This document shows positions 21,523-33,452 of a DNA stretch of 64,000 nucleotides, piece after piece (position 1 is the first letter of the stretch; every line of letters begins with the position of its first letter). Source of the stretch: Tetracentron sinense (taxonomy: Eukaryota; Streptophyta; Magnoliopsida; Trochodendrales; Trochodendraceae); assembly GCA_015143295.1 (NCBI GenBank), contig CM026567.1, forward strand, positions 10,620,416 through 10,684,415, read 5' to 3'. The translations under genes and the position numbers were made by a program. The notes below the pieces were generated by a model. That model was given only the letters and a program-made list of their open reading frames with translations. It did no database searches and was not told where the DNA came from.

Positions 21523-21569
21523 GGGTTAAAAAAAAGAATCCAGAAAAAGAAAAATTCTTTTTACGGGGA

Positions 21570-21753
21570 CCGATCGATCGGTGGTCATTACCGATCGCTC
21601 GGTTCAAGACGGATCGATCGGTTCTAATGACCGATCGCTCGGTTATAAATCACCTCTCTGGAAAATTTCCCCATACAAAAATTTGGTCCAGTCGATAGCC
21701 ACCGATCGCTCGGTAGGCCACCGATCGATCGGTCTCAATACCGAGCGATCGGT
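21570..21753 (-). promoter_or_regulatory. CGATCG palindrome cluster in a Ty1/SIRE-type LTR
   Basis: Seven 13-bp boxes lie at about 21570, 21591, 21610, 21631, 21702, 21721 and 21741. Between the fourth and fifth is CTCTGGAAAATTTCCCCAT followed by ACAAAAATTTGGTCCAGTCG. Number, spacing and core match the Ty3 LTRs of this window, although the rest of the LTR is unrelated. Confidence 0.75.
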
Positions 21754-22047
21754 TGAGACAGAATTTTTGCCAAAACCATTTTCAGTTTATTTTTATTTGA
21801 TTCAACTAAGATCAAATAACTTTGGTAAGCTTAAAACTATCCTCCTAGGTATTTTTAGAGTTATCTAAGTCAAATCCAACCTAGGTAGGGTCTCTAAGTC
21901 AATTACCTGTCTAGATCCGGAGTAGAAGCTTTTTCCTTCACTTTCTTTGATCTTCTTTAAGCTTTAGCTCTTCTCTTCTGACAAGTCAAACATGACTGGA
22001 CGACTCGACTCAACTGACCTATCTAATGATCACGGAATTTGCCAACA

Positions 22048-23571
22048 CCTATTTAGGGATTTACAGAAGTTGATATTTTTAATATGGAAAAGTATATATA
22101 TATATATATGTCAGTTCTTTTCTAATGTTTCTTCAAAAGTGTTTTGGAGGTTCAGTTCAATGAAAAAGTAATCATGAGAAAGAGTTCTATTCATAAGCTA
22201 GGGACTAAGACAGTGGAATTGTTCCAATCCCGGAAGCTTACAAGTGATATCAGAATGTGGAAGGATTTATTTGTAAATATATTGTGAGATGGTACTTACA
22301 AGCAATTCTCTAATTTCTGGAGGTTAATCACATTGTGTTAATGGACATTAATTGTGATTGGTGGAAGTCCAGGAACTTAGATAACATTCAATGATCCTAA
22401 TGGAGTTTTAGGAAAGGTGCTTCCTAGTAACAATGCTTCAACCAAAAAGGTGAAGTACTTGGTCCCACAACTGGAAATAGGAGATCCCTTTAGATCCCAC
22501 ACACAAGGACCTTCTTAAAGTATTTAATTTAATTTATAATTAAATTAATTAATTTCTCTAAATAATCACTATATGGTATAGTGAAGCTCTAAAAGGTGGA
22601 ATCACATTAGATGTGAAAAACCAAATGGGTAGGACCCATTGGGAATTATTATAAAAGAATAATTCAAGTGACCAAGAGGGTTTTTGAAACCCTTTAGGCG
22701 TGTGGGGTGGGACCCACCTAGGGTGGGATGCCCACTTCAAGGAGGAATAATGATTGTTATTATTTTAATTAGTTTCTAATAACTAATATCCTTATTAGAT
22801 AAGATTAGTTAGTTAGTTACTAATTAAAGATTCCCTAATTGTTAGGGATTCCATTAGTTAGTTACTAATTCAAGATTCCTTATTGGATAAGGATAAGATT
22901 AGTTACTAATGGATAAGGTTGGTTTCTTTTAAGATTAATCCTAATTGGATTAGGAGAATAATCAATAAAGGAAACTATTGAGGAATCCTAATTGGATTAG
23001 GATAAGGTTAATGAATTATAATTGGATTACAATTCAAGCAACCAAGAGGGAACTTATATAAATGATTGGATGCCCAGCCCTTTAAGATATATAATTCTCC
23101 TGAATTTTTTCTTCTCTCCCTCTCCTCAAGTTCACGCCCAGCCCTCTCCCCCTATGAGGGTGTAAGGTCACCCTTCCCCTTCTTCTTTTTTGTTTGGTTT
23201 TTGATCTTGATGATCAAGAACAAGTTCTTTGAAGATCAAGATTGGATCTTGTTTGATCAAGAAAGGTTCTTGGTTCAAAGAAAAGAAGAAAAGATAAAAG
23301 AGCATGAAATTTGGAAGGGCTATTAGCTTCCATTAGAGAAAGCTTTAAAGGAAAAAGAAGGTTCGTGTGAATCGACAGGAGACTTGACACTTGTGAAGTT
23401 TTGCGAGTACTATTCTAACGTAGATTTGACTTAACAATTTTAAAGTCGCAAAGGTGAATGTTATTCCTACCTTCATTGAATAAAATCAATTAGAATCTTA
23501 GTCAGATCTTGGGATTCAATGTATGCCCCCTAAGAACTGTGTTTCTAAAATTAAAAAGAGGCATACTTTCA
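22048..23571 (+). repeat. 5' LTR of element F (5' truncated)
   Basis: Closely matches 37050-38561. Features: an AT run near 22090, repeated GGATAAGG/AATCCTAATTGG segments (22790-23000), a TATA-like CTTATATAAA near 23053, AATAAA near 23480 and end TTTCA before the primer site. No coding. Confidence 0.85.
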
Positions 23572-23572
23572 G

Positions 23573-23585
23573 TGGTATCAGAGCC
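23573..23585 (+). promoter_or_regulatory. Primer binding site of element F
   Basis: TGGTATCAGAGCC, one base after the LTR end. A perfect tRNA-iMet complement over the usual 12 bases. Confidence 0.9.
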
Positions 23586-26500
23586 TTGGCTATGCTTCTC
23601 TTTGATTTTTGAGTTTAATCAAGATTTATATCAAGATTGCCTCCCCTATGGATTTTGGTAGCCCTAATGAATCAATCTTCTAGATTCTTGATTATTGGAT
23701 AATCATTATTAGGCTTAAGGGATCCCCCTCTAGTTATTGAGGGAGTAATCAAGCCCTTAGAAATTAGTGTGATACTAATTTCAGTTTTGGATGATTTCAA
23801 AACCTCTCTTAATTCTATTAGGGATAAGTATATAGAGATATAAATTTGGTTAAAGCCCTTTAAGGATTTAGAGATCCTTTTAGTATATTAAATTAAATTG
23901 TTTAATTTATTTTAGAGAGCCCAGAGCAAGTTTTCCCTTTGATATATACCACTTAGATACCCATTGATATTTTGGCTAGCATATATAGATGAGATTTTAT
24001 TTATTAAATGTTAATTAATAAATCTCATGGTGTTAGACACCATTCCTTAAGCATTCTTGGAGATTAAAGCTTATTTCGATTAAAATTGATTCATGGATTT
24101 TCGGATTTGTATTTGATTAGAAGAATCGATATAGTTTCGGTATTTCGGCCATAACTTTGTGACCGTAAGTCCGATTTAGGTCCGTTAGTATATCGTTTCG
24201 AAGCCGTCGAAAATCAATCGTTTTGAGGGTCAAAACTTGAGTTGAAAATCTAAAGTGGGAAAAAGAGTTTTCTAAATTAATTTTTCAAGAGGCTTTCAAA
24301 TTTTTCCTAAATTCCATTATTTGATTTGAGAGCATGGGATGCTATTATATTATTTAATGGGCTATCAATTAATTAAATAGTTTAATTATTTGATTCGAGA
24401 GCACGGGCTGAGATTTAATTAAATTGTTTAATTATCTGCTTCGAGTCCACGGGCTATCATTTAATTAAATGTTAATTATGATATCATTTATGGTTCCCTA
24501 AAAAGTTTATGGGAATAATACCATAATTATTGTAGTTGATTTGGATCAATTACATGTGCTCGGAATGACTGCCTACATAGTATTTATAAGTTTTTATTTG
24601 ATTAATAGTTAATCAAGTAATTACATAAATGCCATTAGTTGAGATACATGGTTTTATCTCAAGTGAACTTTAATTGATAGAGATCAATTATTTTATGGAC
24701 ATTTAATACTATTGTTTAGGGTATTATATTATTTAATTGTTAAATCAAATAATCCATAAAGCAGTTGGCACTTATAGAAAATTTTGAATTCACCTATTAT
24801 TGATTTTGAATAAATATAAAGTGATATTAAAAAAAAAATTAGCAATTTTCTGATTGTTATTTTGTTCTTTTAATAGTTATTAGATCAAAATAATATGGAA
24901 GGGATTAGATCCCTAGCCTAGCCGAATTTAATATGGTGTTTTCTATTTTTTTATCAATTGAGGAATGTGAGGATGAATTTTAGGGTTAGATTAAATTTTA
25001 GAGAAATTGTTTCTCTAAATGATTTTCTAAGCATTAAAGGAAAATTGTTTTCTTTTTAATGATGATCTAAAAGCCCTAAGAATTCATTCTTGTCATGTTT
25101 GTTTTCTTTGCTCTAGAGTTTTTCTATTAAATGTTAATAGAGACCTTAACCATATGGGAAAGAGTTTCCCTAAGGTTAACAAAACTCTTGTTGAGGTTAT
25201 GGACTTTCTAAGTAATTTTTCATGCCATGTTATTATTCATAGTTGATGAATTGTTAAAATATATTCTTGTTGAATGATGGATGGGTTCCATGATCATGTC
25301 CTTCTTCTCTCTCTATTCTCTTCTCTTTCTTCTTATGAGTTGTACTCCCCTTGAGCACCCTATTTTGGGTGGTTTCTCAAGGTTTCTTATTTTGAATATA
25401 ATGTAATCTTAGTGTTAGGAGTTACTGATTTTTCTATGGAGAAATCAAATTGAAGATCGAAGATGATGGTGATCGCATGGAGAAGAAATCTTGGAAGGCG
25501 TTCTACAAGAGTAGTTGTAGGATTTCTAAGATAGCACATGATCATGTGGACCCATTGTGTGGCTATATTATGTATTTCATGTGATGATTTGTTATAGCTT
25601 TTAGTTGCTTAGAAAAGTCCATAACCCTTGTGATAATGTGATTATCGTTTTTTGTGCAAATTTTGGATAATTGGATCAAATCCCACAATATGTGTTTTGT
25701 TGAAACATAAAAAGTTTTTGTTTAAATAAAACACATTATTATAGCCCTTTTGGACGTGGTGCATGCAGTCCATGTTGAAATTTTTACGTGGAATATGTTA
25801 CTTGCATGATTATGAGATAATTATGCCTTAATTGGCATAGATATAAGCTAACAATATTCATGATTATGGGAAGTGCTTGAGTAACACTTATAGACTCTAG
25901 TAGAGGTCTTAAAGAGTTGTTTAAAGACTCCCATAATTTCTTTTAAACTTAGGGTTGGTGAACCTTAATGTGCTAAAAATAATTCGTAGAGAATTAAAGG
26001 GTAATATAGTCCATTTTGACTTATGGGCTTTAGTGATGCACATGGACACTTTATAATTGTTATTTTGGGCCCATGGTGCTTGGTATGACCAATGGTCCAT
26101 CATATGGATGTATGAACCATTTAAAGTCCACTGATGTTAAAAATGACCTTTGTACCCTTGGATTAGATCCATTAAGATTTCTGGGGCTAGTGGGAGTTCA
26201 TTGGAATTAGTTTGATCTAATTAAACAGAAATTTGATTTATTATCATGTGATGATTTTGTATATTGTTCTATACATGTGATACAATGATAAATATTGTGA
26301 ATGCTTTTGATATATGCATTAGATGTATAATTTGTTCATAATATTTTGTTTTCCCTCAAGAAAATATTAAGTGAATTAAATGGGCTAATCTATCCTATGG
26401 GATAATGTTGCCCTATGACCTTCCATTATCAATAAAACTAGGAATTAATTAGCCTGAGTCTTGTCTCTCTGACAGGAATCGGACATAATTCAGTCTAAAT

Positions 26501-27390
26501 TAAACTCCTAGTGTTTTATTTCTATAGTAGATAGGAATGTGTATGGCCTGATAGGGAGTGTCAACTAGCATGGGGGCATATTCCTACTTGATCATATGAC
26601 AACCGAGAATAATGGGTTTCACTTAACCAATGACCATGACGACTGACAGGTGACAGTCATGTTATCCTTGGAGGTCACAAGAAAATTTAGAATCACTGAT
26701 TTACATAAGGAGTTATGCACGAGATGTTCAGTGATGGATAGTTACTATCCACCTTGTAGTGCATGTGTGGTACTATCATAGCATGGAAGATTGCATGTGT
26801 ATTATAAGGCACCCAATGCTCATCAGAAATATGAAGTAGCATATTTCCTAATTTTATAGATTAAGGGGTCTATGAAATTTGACTGAATGATGAGCAATAT
26901 CATCAAAGATCGAAAGCCCTGATCTAATGATATTATAATGTGTGAAATATTATGATGTATGTTTTATTTTCATGTCATTTTATAACCACCTTACTAAGAC
27001 TTTAATGAGAATCTCTTGACCAAGTCAAAGTGTTTGGAATGGAAAAGGAATCTCAAGTTTGTGCTTACTATCTAAAGAATTGCCCAAGTTCTCACTACTG
27101 ATGTTAAATCTCATATGAGATGTTTACAGAATACAATAGGGCTGCTAGACAGCTTACTATATAAAAAGACAAGTGGACACTAAGTTGACTAGGGAAACCC
27201 AGTCACAAAGAATATGATAGAATCATTGGATTCATAAATCCCAATTCTTGGTGCTGAGATAAATTGAGATAAATTTATGGGATTAGGGGATATGATCCTC
27301 AACTAACTCCCAGAGTTTTTTATTATGGTTATGTTGAACAAGTAGGAAATCAGATTGTTTGAAATCCCACATGTTGCATATGGCTAAGAA
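23586..27390 (+). other. Non-coding AT-rich internal region of element F
   Basis: About 3.8 kb without any frame I can relate to a protein. Runs of TTTAATTAAATTG-type sequence (23890-24480) and scattered short repeats. It occupies the place of gag in a Ty1 element; it may be strongly decayed or replaced sequence. Confidence 0.5.
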
Positions 27391-28934
27391 CATTTGAAGA
27401 GTTCAATGCTGCTTGCAAAGATGTTCAAAAGAATTGAATTTTCAAAATCCCGAGCATTTATGCAAAGGAAAGAAATCCAAGATTTTCTATTGGAAAGGTA
27501 TTCTAGTAGTATGGATAAAGGCTCTTCTGAGAAGAAAGGAAAGTATAAGGATTGTGCTTCATGGTGGAGCAATTGGTCATTGGATACAGGAAAAACCTTT
27601 GGAAGGATTATCCAACTTGTACACTCATCAAATCCAACTTAATTGTTGGAAACTCCAGCTCCTAATGCTTGGTATGATCTTGCATAAGTGCAATAGTTGC
27701 ATGTTTGTTAAGGAGAAGGAGAAATTTGAGTGGATAAAACTTCTACTTGGGAATGGAACAAAAGTTAGATGATCGTAACTATATGAATCTTCCATTAAGA
27801 GGTAACTAACTTTATTTCACCTTCTTTGAAAAGTTCAAGGAATTCCACACTGAAATAAAGAAATAGTTAGGTAAGTCTTCCATGATTGAGAAGAGTACCT
27901 CTTAATAGAAATTTCATGATTTACTCTCATTACATCTTGTCTCAGATAATTCCCACAACAAACCATAGCATGATGGTGTTGCTAAATCGAATTATATTGG
28001 ATATGATTTGATAGAAGATGAGCTTGGGATTCCCATTAAAGATACTTAATCTCTATTCCTGGATAACAAAAGATATTTGTAAATAGGAATATAAGTTTCC
28101 TAGTAGAGAAACTGAATCTAGAATTGTTCTAGAAGCAGAAGCCCAATAAACCGATAATTATGAGAATTGATAAAGATCAACTCTCTACTCTCACTATACT
28201 TGAATAGTACACTAGAACCCACAGGTCCCAGAATCTATAGTTGGATTAACTTTTATTCTGATGAAGTAATCAAGCTGTTTGATTTTCATCTAAGAATGAA
28301 AGTATCATTTGTGTGCAAATTAGTTAATGGGAGCATAATTACTTTCCTGGCTCTATGCAAAGATAATATTCTTTTCATTATGAATGAAGTATGAATATTA
28401 TTCTTCCCTTAGATTTGATCAAGCAATTTTACAATGAAGGACAAAAACTTTGACATCATGTTTTCTTAGTCCTAAATGGTTTAGAGACAAAAGGAAAATG
28501 ATATTGTTATTCTCCCAATAACAATGATGTTTTTGTGCAAGTAAGATTCCAAAAAAAGAGTTTCTACCATTATGGAATGGAATCAGTTTCTCTTAGATAT
28601 GTGATATATTGAGAAAGTATACTTGTACTAGACCGGATATTCATCACATATTGATGTGATAAGATATTGATCAGATTAGTCCGGAGCATTGTACAATGGT
28701 AAAGCACAAGCATGTTAACTTCTGAAAATGACTGTTGGACAGTATCATTTTTGTTTAGTCTTTTAAGACTATGGTTATTGATAATAAATTTGCAAGAGTT
28801 GCAAGTATTATTGCATCACTACAATAGTTGTAGTAAAGCAGACATGACAGACCCATACATATTAAGTTATGTCTCAATTGGTGTTTGAGAAACAACGCTG
28901 AGCAGATGGGTATTACATCTAATTGGCTTAGAGT
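27391..28934 (+). pseudogene. Remains of Ty1 pol in element F
   Basis: Short segments in shifting frames resemble Ty1 pol. Protease/pre-integrase-like LLLGNGTKV lies near 27750, integrase-like DNSHNKP.HDGVAKSN near 27950, and RT-like KLVNGSIITFLALCKDNILFI near 28320, where a YVDD site would be expected. RNase H-like YTRPDIHH is near 28625, and a C-terminal part runs just before the polypurine tract. Frameshifts and stops are throughout. Identification rests on order and weak motif similarity. Confidence 0.6.
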
Positions 28935-28947
28935 GCAAGTGGGAGAT
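28935..28947 (+). promoter_or_regulatory. Polypurine tract of element F
   Basis: GCAAGTGGGAGAT immediately precedes TGTTGGACAT. The AAGTGGGAGATTGTTGG arrangement is common at the start of Ty1 3' LTRs in plants. Confidence 0.85.
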
Positions 28948-29563
28948 TGTTGGACATATATGCCCTCGAAAGCCAATAAGAGACTTTTCTATGTTGATTA
29001 GATAAGCATCATATTCACACAACCAACTATAAAGGGTATTTATATTAAATACCTGTCTCATATGATGAAGACTTAAAGTTCCATAGGTAACATTGTAGGA
29101 AACTCATGCAAAGGTTGCGAGGAGATATGATTTTCCAGTTCCTTGTAAACCTAATATTGTTCGAAGCCTCTAGAGTACTGGTTGGGCGTCGTACTTCATC
29201 ATGGCTTGCACATGTGTAGTTCTGTGAGATAGTGTGATGAATCTCATTCACAGAGAGTGGTGACCTTAACTAACATGTGAGTATATGTAGCAAGTACATA
29301 ATACTGAACGGGGTCACTAGTGGATACCCTATGGAATACACTGTCAGATTGTATTAGGGTTATCCATTTGACAAATTATCCTTAGACCTGAGAGGTTAAC
29401 ATCTTCTCAGACATCTGTCTATATGGCTTTGATGTGCCAATCGGCAATGTCCAATACACATGACTAACTCCGGGTACGTTGGGTCATGTACACAATGTTT
29501 GGAAAAGTGTGTAAACACTCAATAAGGAATCCACAACTCCTTAATTGGAGATAATAATATCAA
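28948..29563 (+). repeat. 3' LTR of element F, first part
   Basis: Starts TGTTGGACATATATGCC and ends ATCAA at the Tekay-C insertion. The sequence resumes at 36978 with ATCAAGGTGATAC. No coding. Confidence 0.82.
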
Positions 29564-29564
29564 G

Positions 29565-29628
29565 GGAGGAAGTTACATGGGAACGAGAAGCCGAAGTGTG
29601 GGAAAAGTATCCCCAGTTATTTGTTTAG
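29565..29628 (+). pseudogene. C-terminal end of Tekay-C integrase
   Basis: Reads EVTWEREAEVWEKYPQLFV then TAG. It matches the end of the element A integrase (EATWEREAEVKAKYPELIE), the last piece of the chromodomain region. Confidence 0.85.
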
Positions 29629-29705
29629 GGCCTTGACATTCCCTTGTAATTGTTATGGTCTTGTGCATGTATGTATCGTCCAAATTTCGGGGATGAAATT
29701 TTTGT

Positions 29706-29718
29706 AAGGGGGGGAGAA
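29706..29718 (+). promoter_or_regulatory. Polypurine tract of Tekay-C
   Basis: AAGGGGGGGAGAA sits directly before TGTAGCAACC. The same tract occurs in element A at 55791-55803. Confidence 0.9.
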
Positions 29719-31135
29719 TGTAGCAACCTGAACTTTTCTATATTTAATGAATAGCACTTTCGTGCCTAATTGGTCTTCCTCGTAGTCAAATTAATAAATA
29801 AGGGAGAAATTAGAAATTCCGAAATATCAGAAATGTTCATTTTCAAAAGACGAACCCAACGCAAGTTGAATCGTCGAAATCGGTCGAGCGAGTCAAAAGA
29901 TATGGCCAAAACAGTCCAGACATGCAGAGCACCGATCGCTCGGTCCAGTCAGAGATCGATCGATCCAAAACTGATCGATCGGTAGCTATCGGACGGTCAA
30001 AACTTTTGTATGAGAAAATTTTCCAGAGAGTAGTTTTTTGACCAGTCGCTCGGTCAGAGTACCGATCGCTCGGTAGGCAACCGATCGATCGGTCATAACC
30101 ACCGATCGCTCGGTCCCCGTGTTTTTGCAGAAATTTTTGTAAGGGCGTTTTTGTCTTTTGGGTGTTAAACCCTTTCTTATAAGGATAGGCCCGAGCCTTA
30201 GGGATTATTTACAACACTTAGAAGCTTTTGAGAGTTAGAGAGAGAGGAGAAGAGACTCTAACCTAGGGTTTTGATTTTGAGAAGGAATCAAAGGGTTTGA
30301 CAACCCTAGATCATCCTCAAACTTGGATTGCTTCAAGTTCAAGGCTCGAGCTCGTGGGGGATCTCGTTCTCAAGCTAGGGCAGCATTCTCCAAGGTATTT
30401 CAAGAGGGTTTTCTTCTCCAAACCAAGTATTCCTCAAGAAAAGGTTCCTCCTTTCAAGTTGGAGCTTAAATCAAGGTTCCTACCAAGATCAAGCCTTGAT
30501 CTAAGGTTAGTACACCCTACTAACTTACCCTAGCAATAAATCTAAGTTTTCTTTATGAAATGTGATTTGTGCTATTATGTTTGCTTTCTTGTGAAATGTA
30601 TCATCCCTAATAAATATAAACAAGATAAAGAAATGGTATGGATGTTTGGATGGATGTTGGATGTGGCGATTGGATGCCGAATGGGTGATGTATGGTATGT
30701 GTGGGTCGTGGATTAGAAAATGGAGGATGGGCATTACACAAATAATAAACTTACCTTGTGCGATTGAATGTAAAATATGCACTAAAAAGGAGAAAATGAA
30801 CAATGAGGAAACTTGCATGCTAAGTGTTTGACAAAATACCTAAACTATGAAATAATGATTTAAATGAAGAAATGGAAAGGGGCCTTATGCATGTATTCTC
30901 ATGAACGATGAATGGATTTAAATACCATGTTGATAACTCAAATTCTCATATGCATATATTGTGAATTGAATGGTGATGTCATACCTCTCTTATTATCCTT
31001 ATTCCATGGTTGTCACGATTAACATGTACACTAGCACGCATGATAGCATGAACCGAGATTTCAAGAGCATGTGCATATAATAACCAACAAGAAAATATTG
31101 CATGTCAAGGAGGTTGGTAGCCCAGGGACATTCGG
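29719..31135 (+). repeat. LTR C (3' LTR of Tekay-C), first part
   Basis: Begins TGTAGCAACCTGAAC and stops at 31135 inside the first GAGGTTGGTAGCCCAGGG hairpin unit, where solo LTR A is inserted (TTCGG left, TTTGG right). Includes CTTATAAGG near 30177 as a possible TATA element. Confidence 0.88.
29932..30114 (+). promoter_or_regulatory. CGATCG palindrome cluster in LTR C
   Basis: Seven boxes, two decayed (GATCGATCGATCC and CTGATCGATCGGT), around a TATGAGAAAATTTTCC core. CTTATAAGG follows about 65 bp downstream. Confidence 0.7.
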
Positions 31136-31436
31136 TGTCGCGACCCAAAACCCACCCTAGGAGTTAGAGTGAATCGTGGACGACTAAATCATGACTTACA
31201 TGACTTGCTTGACAAACCACCTGCAAAACACCCACAGAGCATATACAATAGAGGATAACATCGGAAGCATAACTATAAGACACAGCGGAAGTCTAACAAA
31301 CCTCTAAGTATATACACATGGTCCAAGTTTTAATACAAAGAAATCAAAACAAGAAAGTACGGACATGCCCGCCAAAATACATGGATATAATCACTCATGC
31401 TTACCCACAGCTAATCCACTCAGAATCTAACACCAC

Positions 31437-31556
31437 CTACTGATAACCCTCTACGGGAGGTTCCTCCAAAGGCTCCTGGACGTACTCCTCCTCCACCCAT
31501 GGACCAGGAGCACAAACATCAAATGGAGCAATAGCTCCCTCAGAACCTGCTGACAT
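31437..31556 (-). CDS. Conserved LTR small ORF, family A type (39 aa)
   Basis: Intact minus-strand frame, ATG at 31556, TAG at 31439-31437. Begins MSAGSEGAIAPFDVC, core PGPWVEEEYVQEPL, end VEGYQ. It is preceded by the stem-loop at 31567-31587. Same length as the copies at 7730, 40762 and 57348, although this LTR belongs to a more diverged subfamily with another hairpin array. Function unknown. Confidence 0.55.
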   Translation of the reverse strand: MSAGSEGAIAPFDVCAPGPWVEEEYVQEPLEEPPVEGYQ

Positions 31557-31899
31557 AAGAAGTACGGCTGAGCATGGAATACTCAGCGGGTACTAAATAC
31601 TAACCAACAGTTATAGCAAGAGATAGCAATGCATACCCAGGAAACAATATAGATATATATGAATTAGGAATAGTTAATATCATACAAAGAAATAAGGAAA
31701 TTCATAATCATGCTTGCAGTTCATGAAAAGCCGATAAAATCCTTGAAAAACACCATGCACCTGACTTGACTTAAAATACCCTTCGCGTAATTGGGAACTT
31801 ATTTACCGTGTCATGCTTGTATCATGCGTGTCATGTCATGCTATGCGTGTCATGCGTGTATCATGCTTGCTTATTCGGAATTTAAACATGTTCACATGC

Positions 31900-32094
31900 C
31901 TAGTTGCCGTTCATAGCCCGTCGCACCTAGTACCCTGTACACTTGAATGATATGCCTAGTTGCCGTTCATAGTCCATCACAACTAGTATCCTATATACTG
32001 AATGATATGCCTAGTTGCCATTCATAGTCCGTCGCAACTAGCATCCATGCGAAATGTGTATGCCTAGTTGCCGTTCATAGCCCGTCGCAACTAG
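31900..32094 (-). repeat. Four 31-nt hairpins (CTAGTTGC/GCAACTAG)
   Basis: Units at 31900-31930, 31956-31986, 32011-32041 and 32064-32094. Each has CTAGTTG(C) at one side and (G)CAACTAG at the other, 15-17 nt loops of the TTCATAG type, and 22-25 nt spacers. The first unit has one stem mismatch. It occupies the place held by the GAAGGG array in other A copies. Confidence 0.85.
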
Positions 32095-33268
32095 CATCCA
32101 TGCATGTCATGCCATGCCTTGACTGTCATGAGATGCTATGCCATGCGTGTAATGCGATGCGATGCCATGCGTGTGATGCGATGGGATGAGAGACCCTTCC
32201 CTATGCAATGCATGATCATCTTGTCCTTGCCAAAAGCGAAGTGAAACATATCGTAGGATATGCTCCACCTCTACATCTCGTCCATGAAAACATCGGTAAA
32301 TCACGTCGTTGCATGCCGTGCTCGTGTAATCGTGTACACACTTGCGATGGAAATTAAATATGACATTTTGGGGAATTCACAATACATTGCACATTACCAT
32401 ATATACAAGTAATAAATTAAACAATTTAGGGAAAGCGCGAAAACACACTATCATAACCTTAGCAATTTCCATAAATGTTTAAGCATGCATTTTCTTTATT
32501 TATTATTCTTTTCATTCATCTCGGCATTTCATCAAACATGGTGTGTTCATTATTGATTTACCCTACAACATGCTTTTCTAGATGGATTTTACTCAAATCA
32601 TGCATGTATGTTCATTATTGGAACAATGCCCTCCCCATTTTAATCATCACAACACAACCATTGGCATCCAATCGCCCATTCCATCTCGATTCACCATTCA
32701 CAACCATCCATCTCATAGCACATGTGTAAATAAAGGAAAACAAAGGGAAATAAAGGGAAAAGAGGAACTATAACTAGGAGGGTAGCAAGAAGCACCGACC
32801 TTGAACAATGAGGGGAGAAACCCCTTTCCAAAACGACCATGTAGCTACTGCCCTAGCTTGGAGAACGCTCTCCACGAGTGTTTGAGCCGTGATCTTGGAG
32901 AAGAGCCAAGCTTGAAGTAATCTAGGGTCTCAAAACCCTTTGATTTCTCTTCCAAAGACAAGCCCTAGCTTGGAATCGCCTTCTCCCCTTTCTCCTATTC
33001 TCTCAAACTCTCTAAGTGTCGAATGATGCCCTAAAGGCTTGGGCAAGACTCTTAATGTAGCACCCCGGACTTTTTCATCCTTAATGAATAGCACCTTTGT
33101 AGCTAATTGGCCGTTTTTGTAGTCTAATTAATAAATAAGGGAGAAATCGGAAATTCCGAAACGTCAGAAATGTTCCTTTTCGAAAGACGGATCCAACGCA
33201 AGTTGAATCGTCGAAATCCGACGAGCGAGTCAAAAGATATGGTCAAAACAGTCCAGACATACAGAGCA

Positions 33269-33452
33269 CCGATCGCTCGGTCCAGTCAGCGATCGATCGG
33301 TCCATAACCGATCGATCGGTAGCTATCGCACGGTCAGAAATTTTGTATGGGGAAATTTTCCAGAGAGTGAGTTTTTGACCGATCAATCGGTCAATAACAC
33401 CGATCGCTCGGTAGGCAACCGATCGATCGGTCATAACCACCGATCGCTCGGT
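33269..33452 (+). promoter_or_regulatory. CGATCG palindrome cluster in solo LTR B
   Basis: Seven boxes, one changed to CCGATCAATCGGT, around the TATGGGGAAATTTTCC core. Confidence 0.7.

Larger units (their letters stand above)
20836..22047 (-). repeat. 5' LTR of SIRE-type element 1 (1212 bp)
   Basis: Minus-strand ends are TGTTGGCAAATTCCG and AAATTTCA, followed by the primer site. It includes a palindrome cluster (21570-21753) just upstream of a TATA box (21522-21515). It is inserted in the 5' LTR of element F, next bases CCTAT. It is related to the LTR at 39073-40241 at both ends, but the middle differs. Confidence 0.88.

Noticed and set aside
23066..23326. 86-aa frame in element F LTR (twin at 38056-38316)
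   Set aside because: Preserved only between two nearly identical LTRs; no motif. It overlaps the likely transcription start and may be leader sequence.
31900..32094. CRISPR-like array (31-nt palindromic repeats, 22-25 nt spacers)
   Set aside because: Only four units in a plant LTR, spacers similar to each other, no cas genes. The same slot in sister LTRs holds other hairpin tandems.
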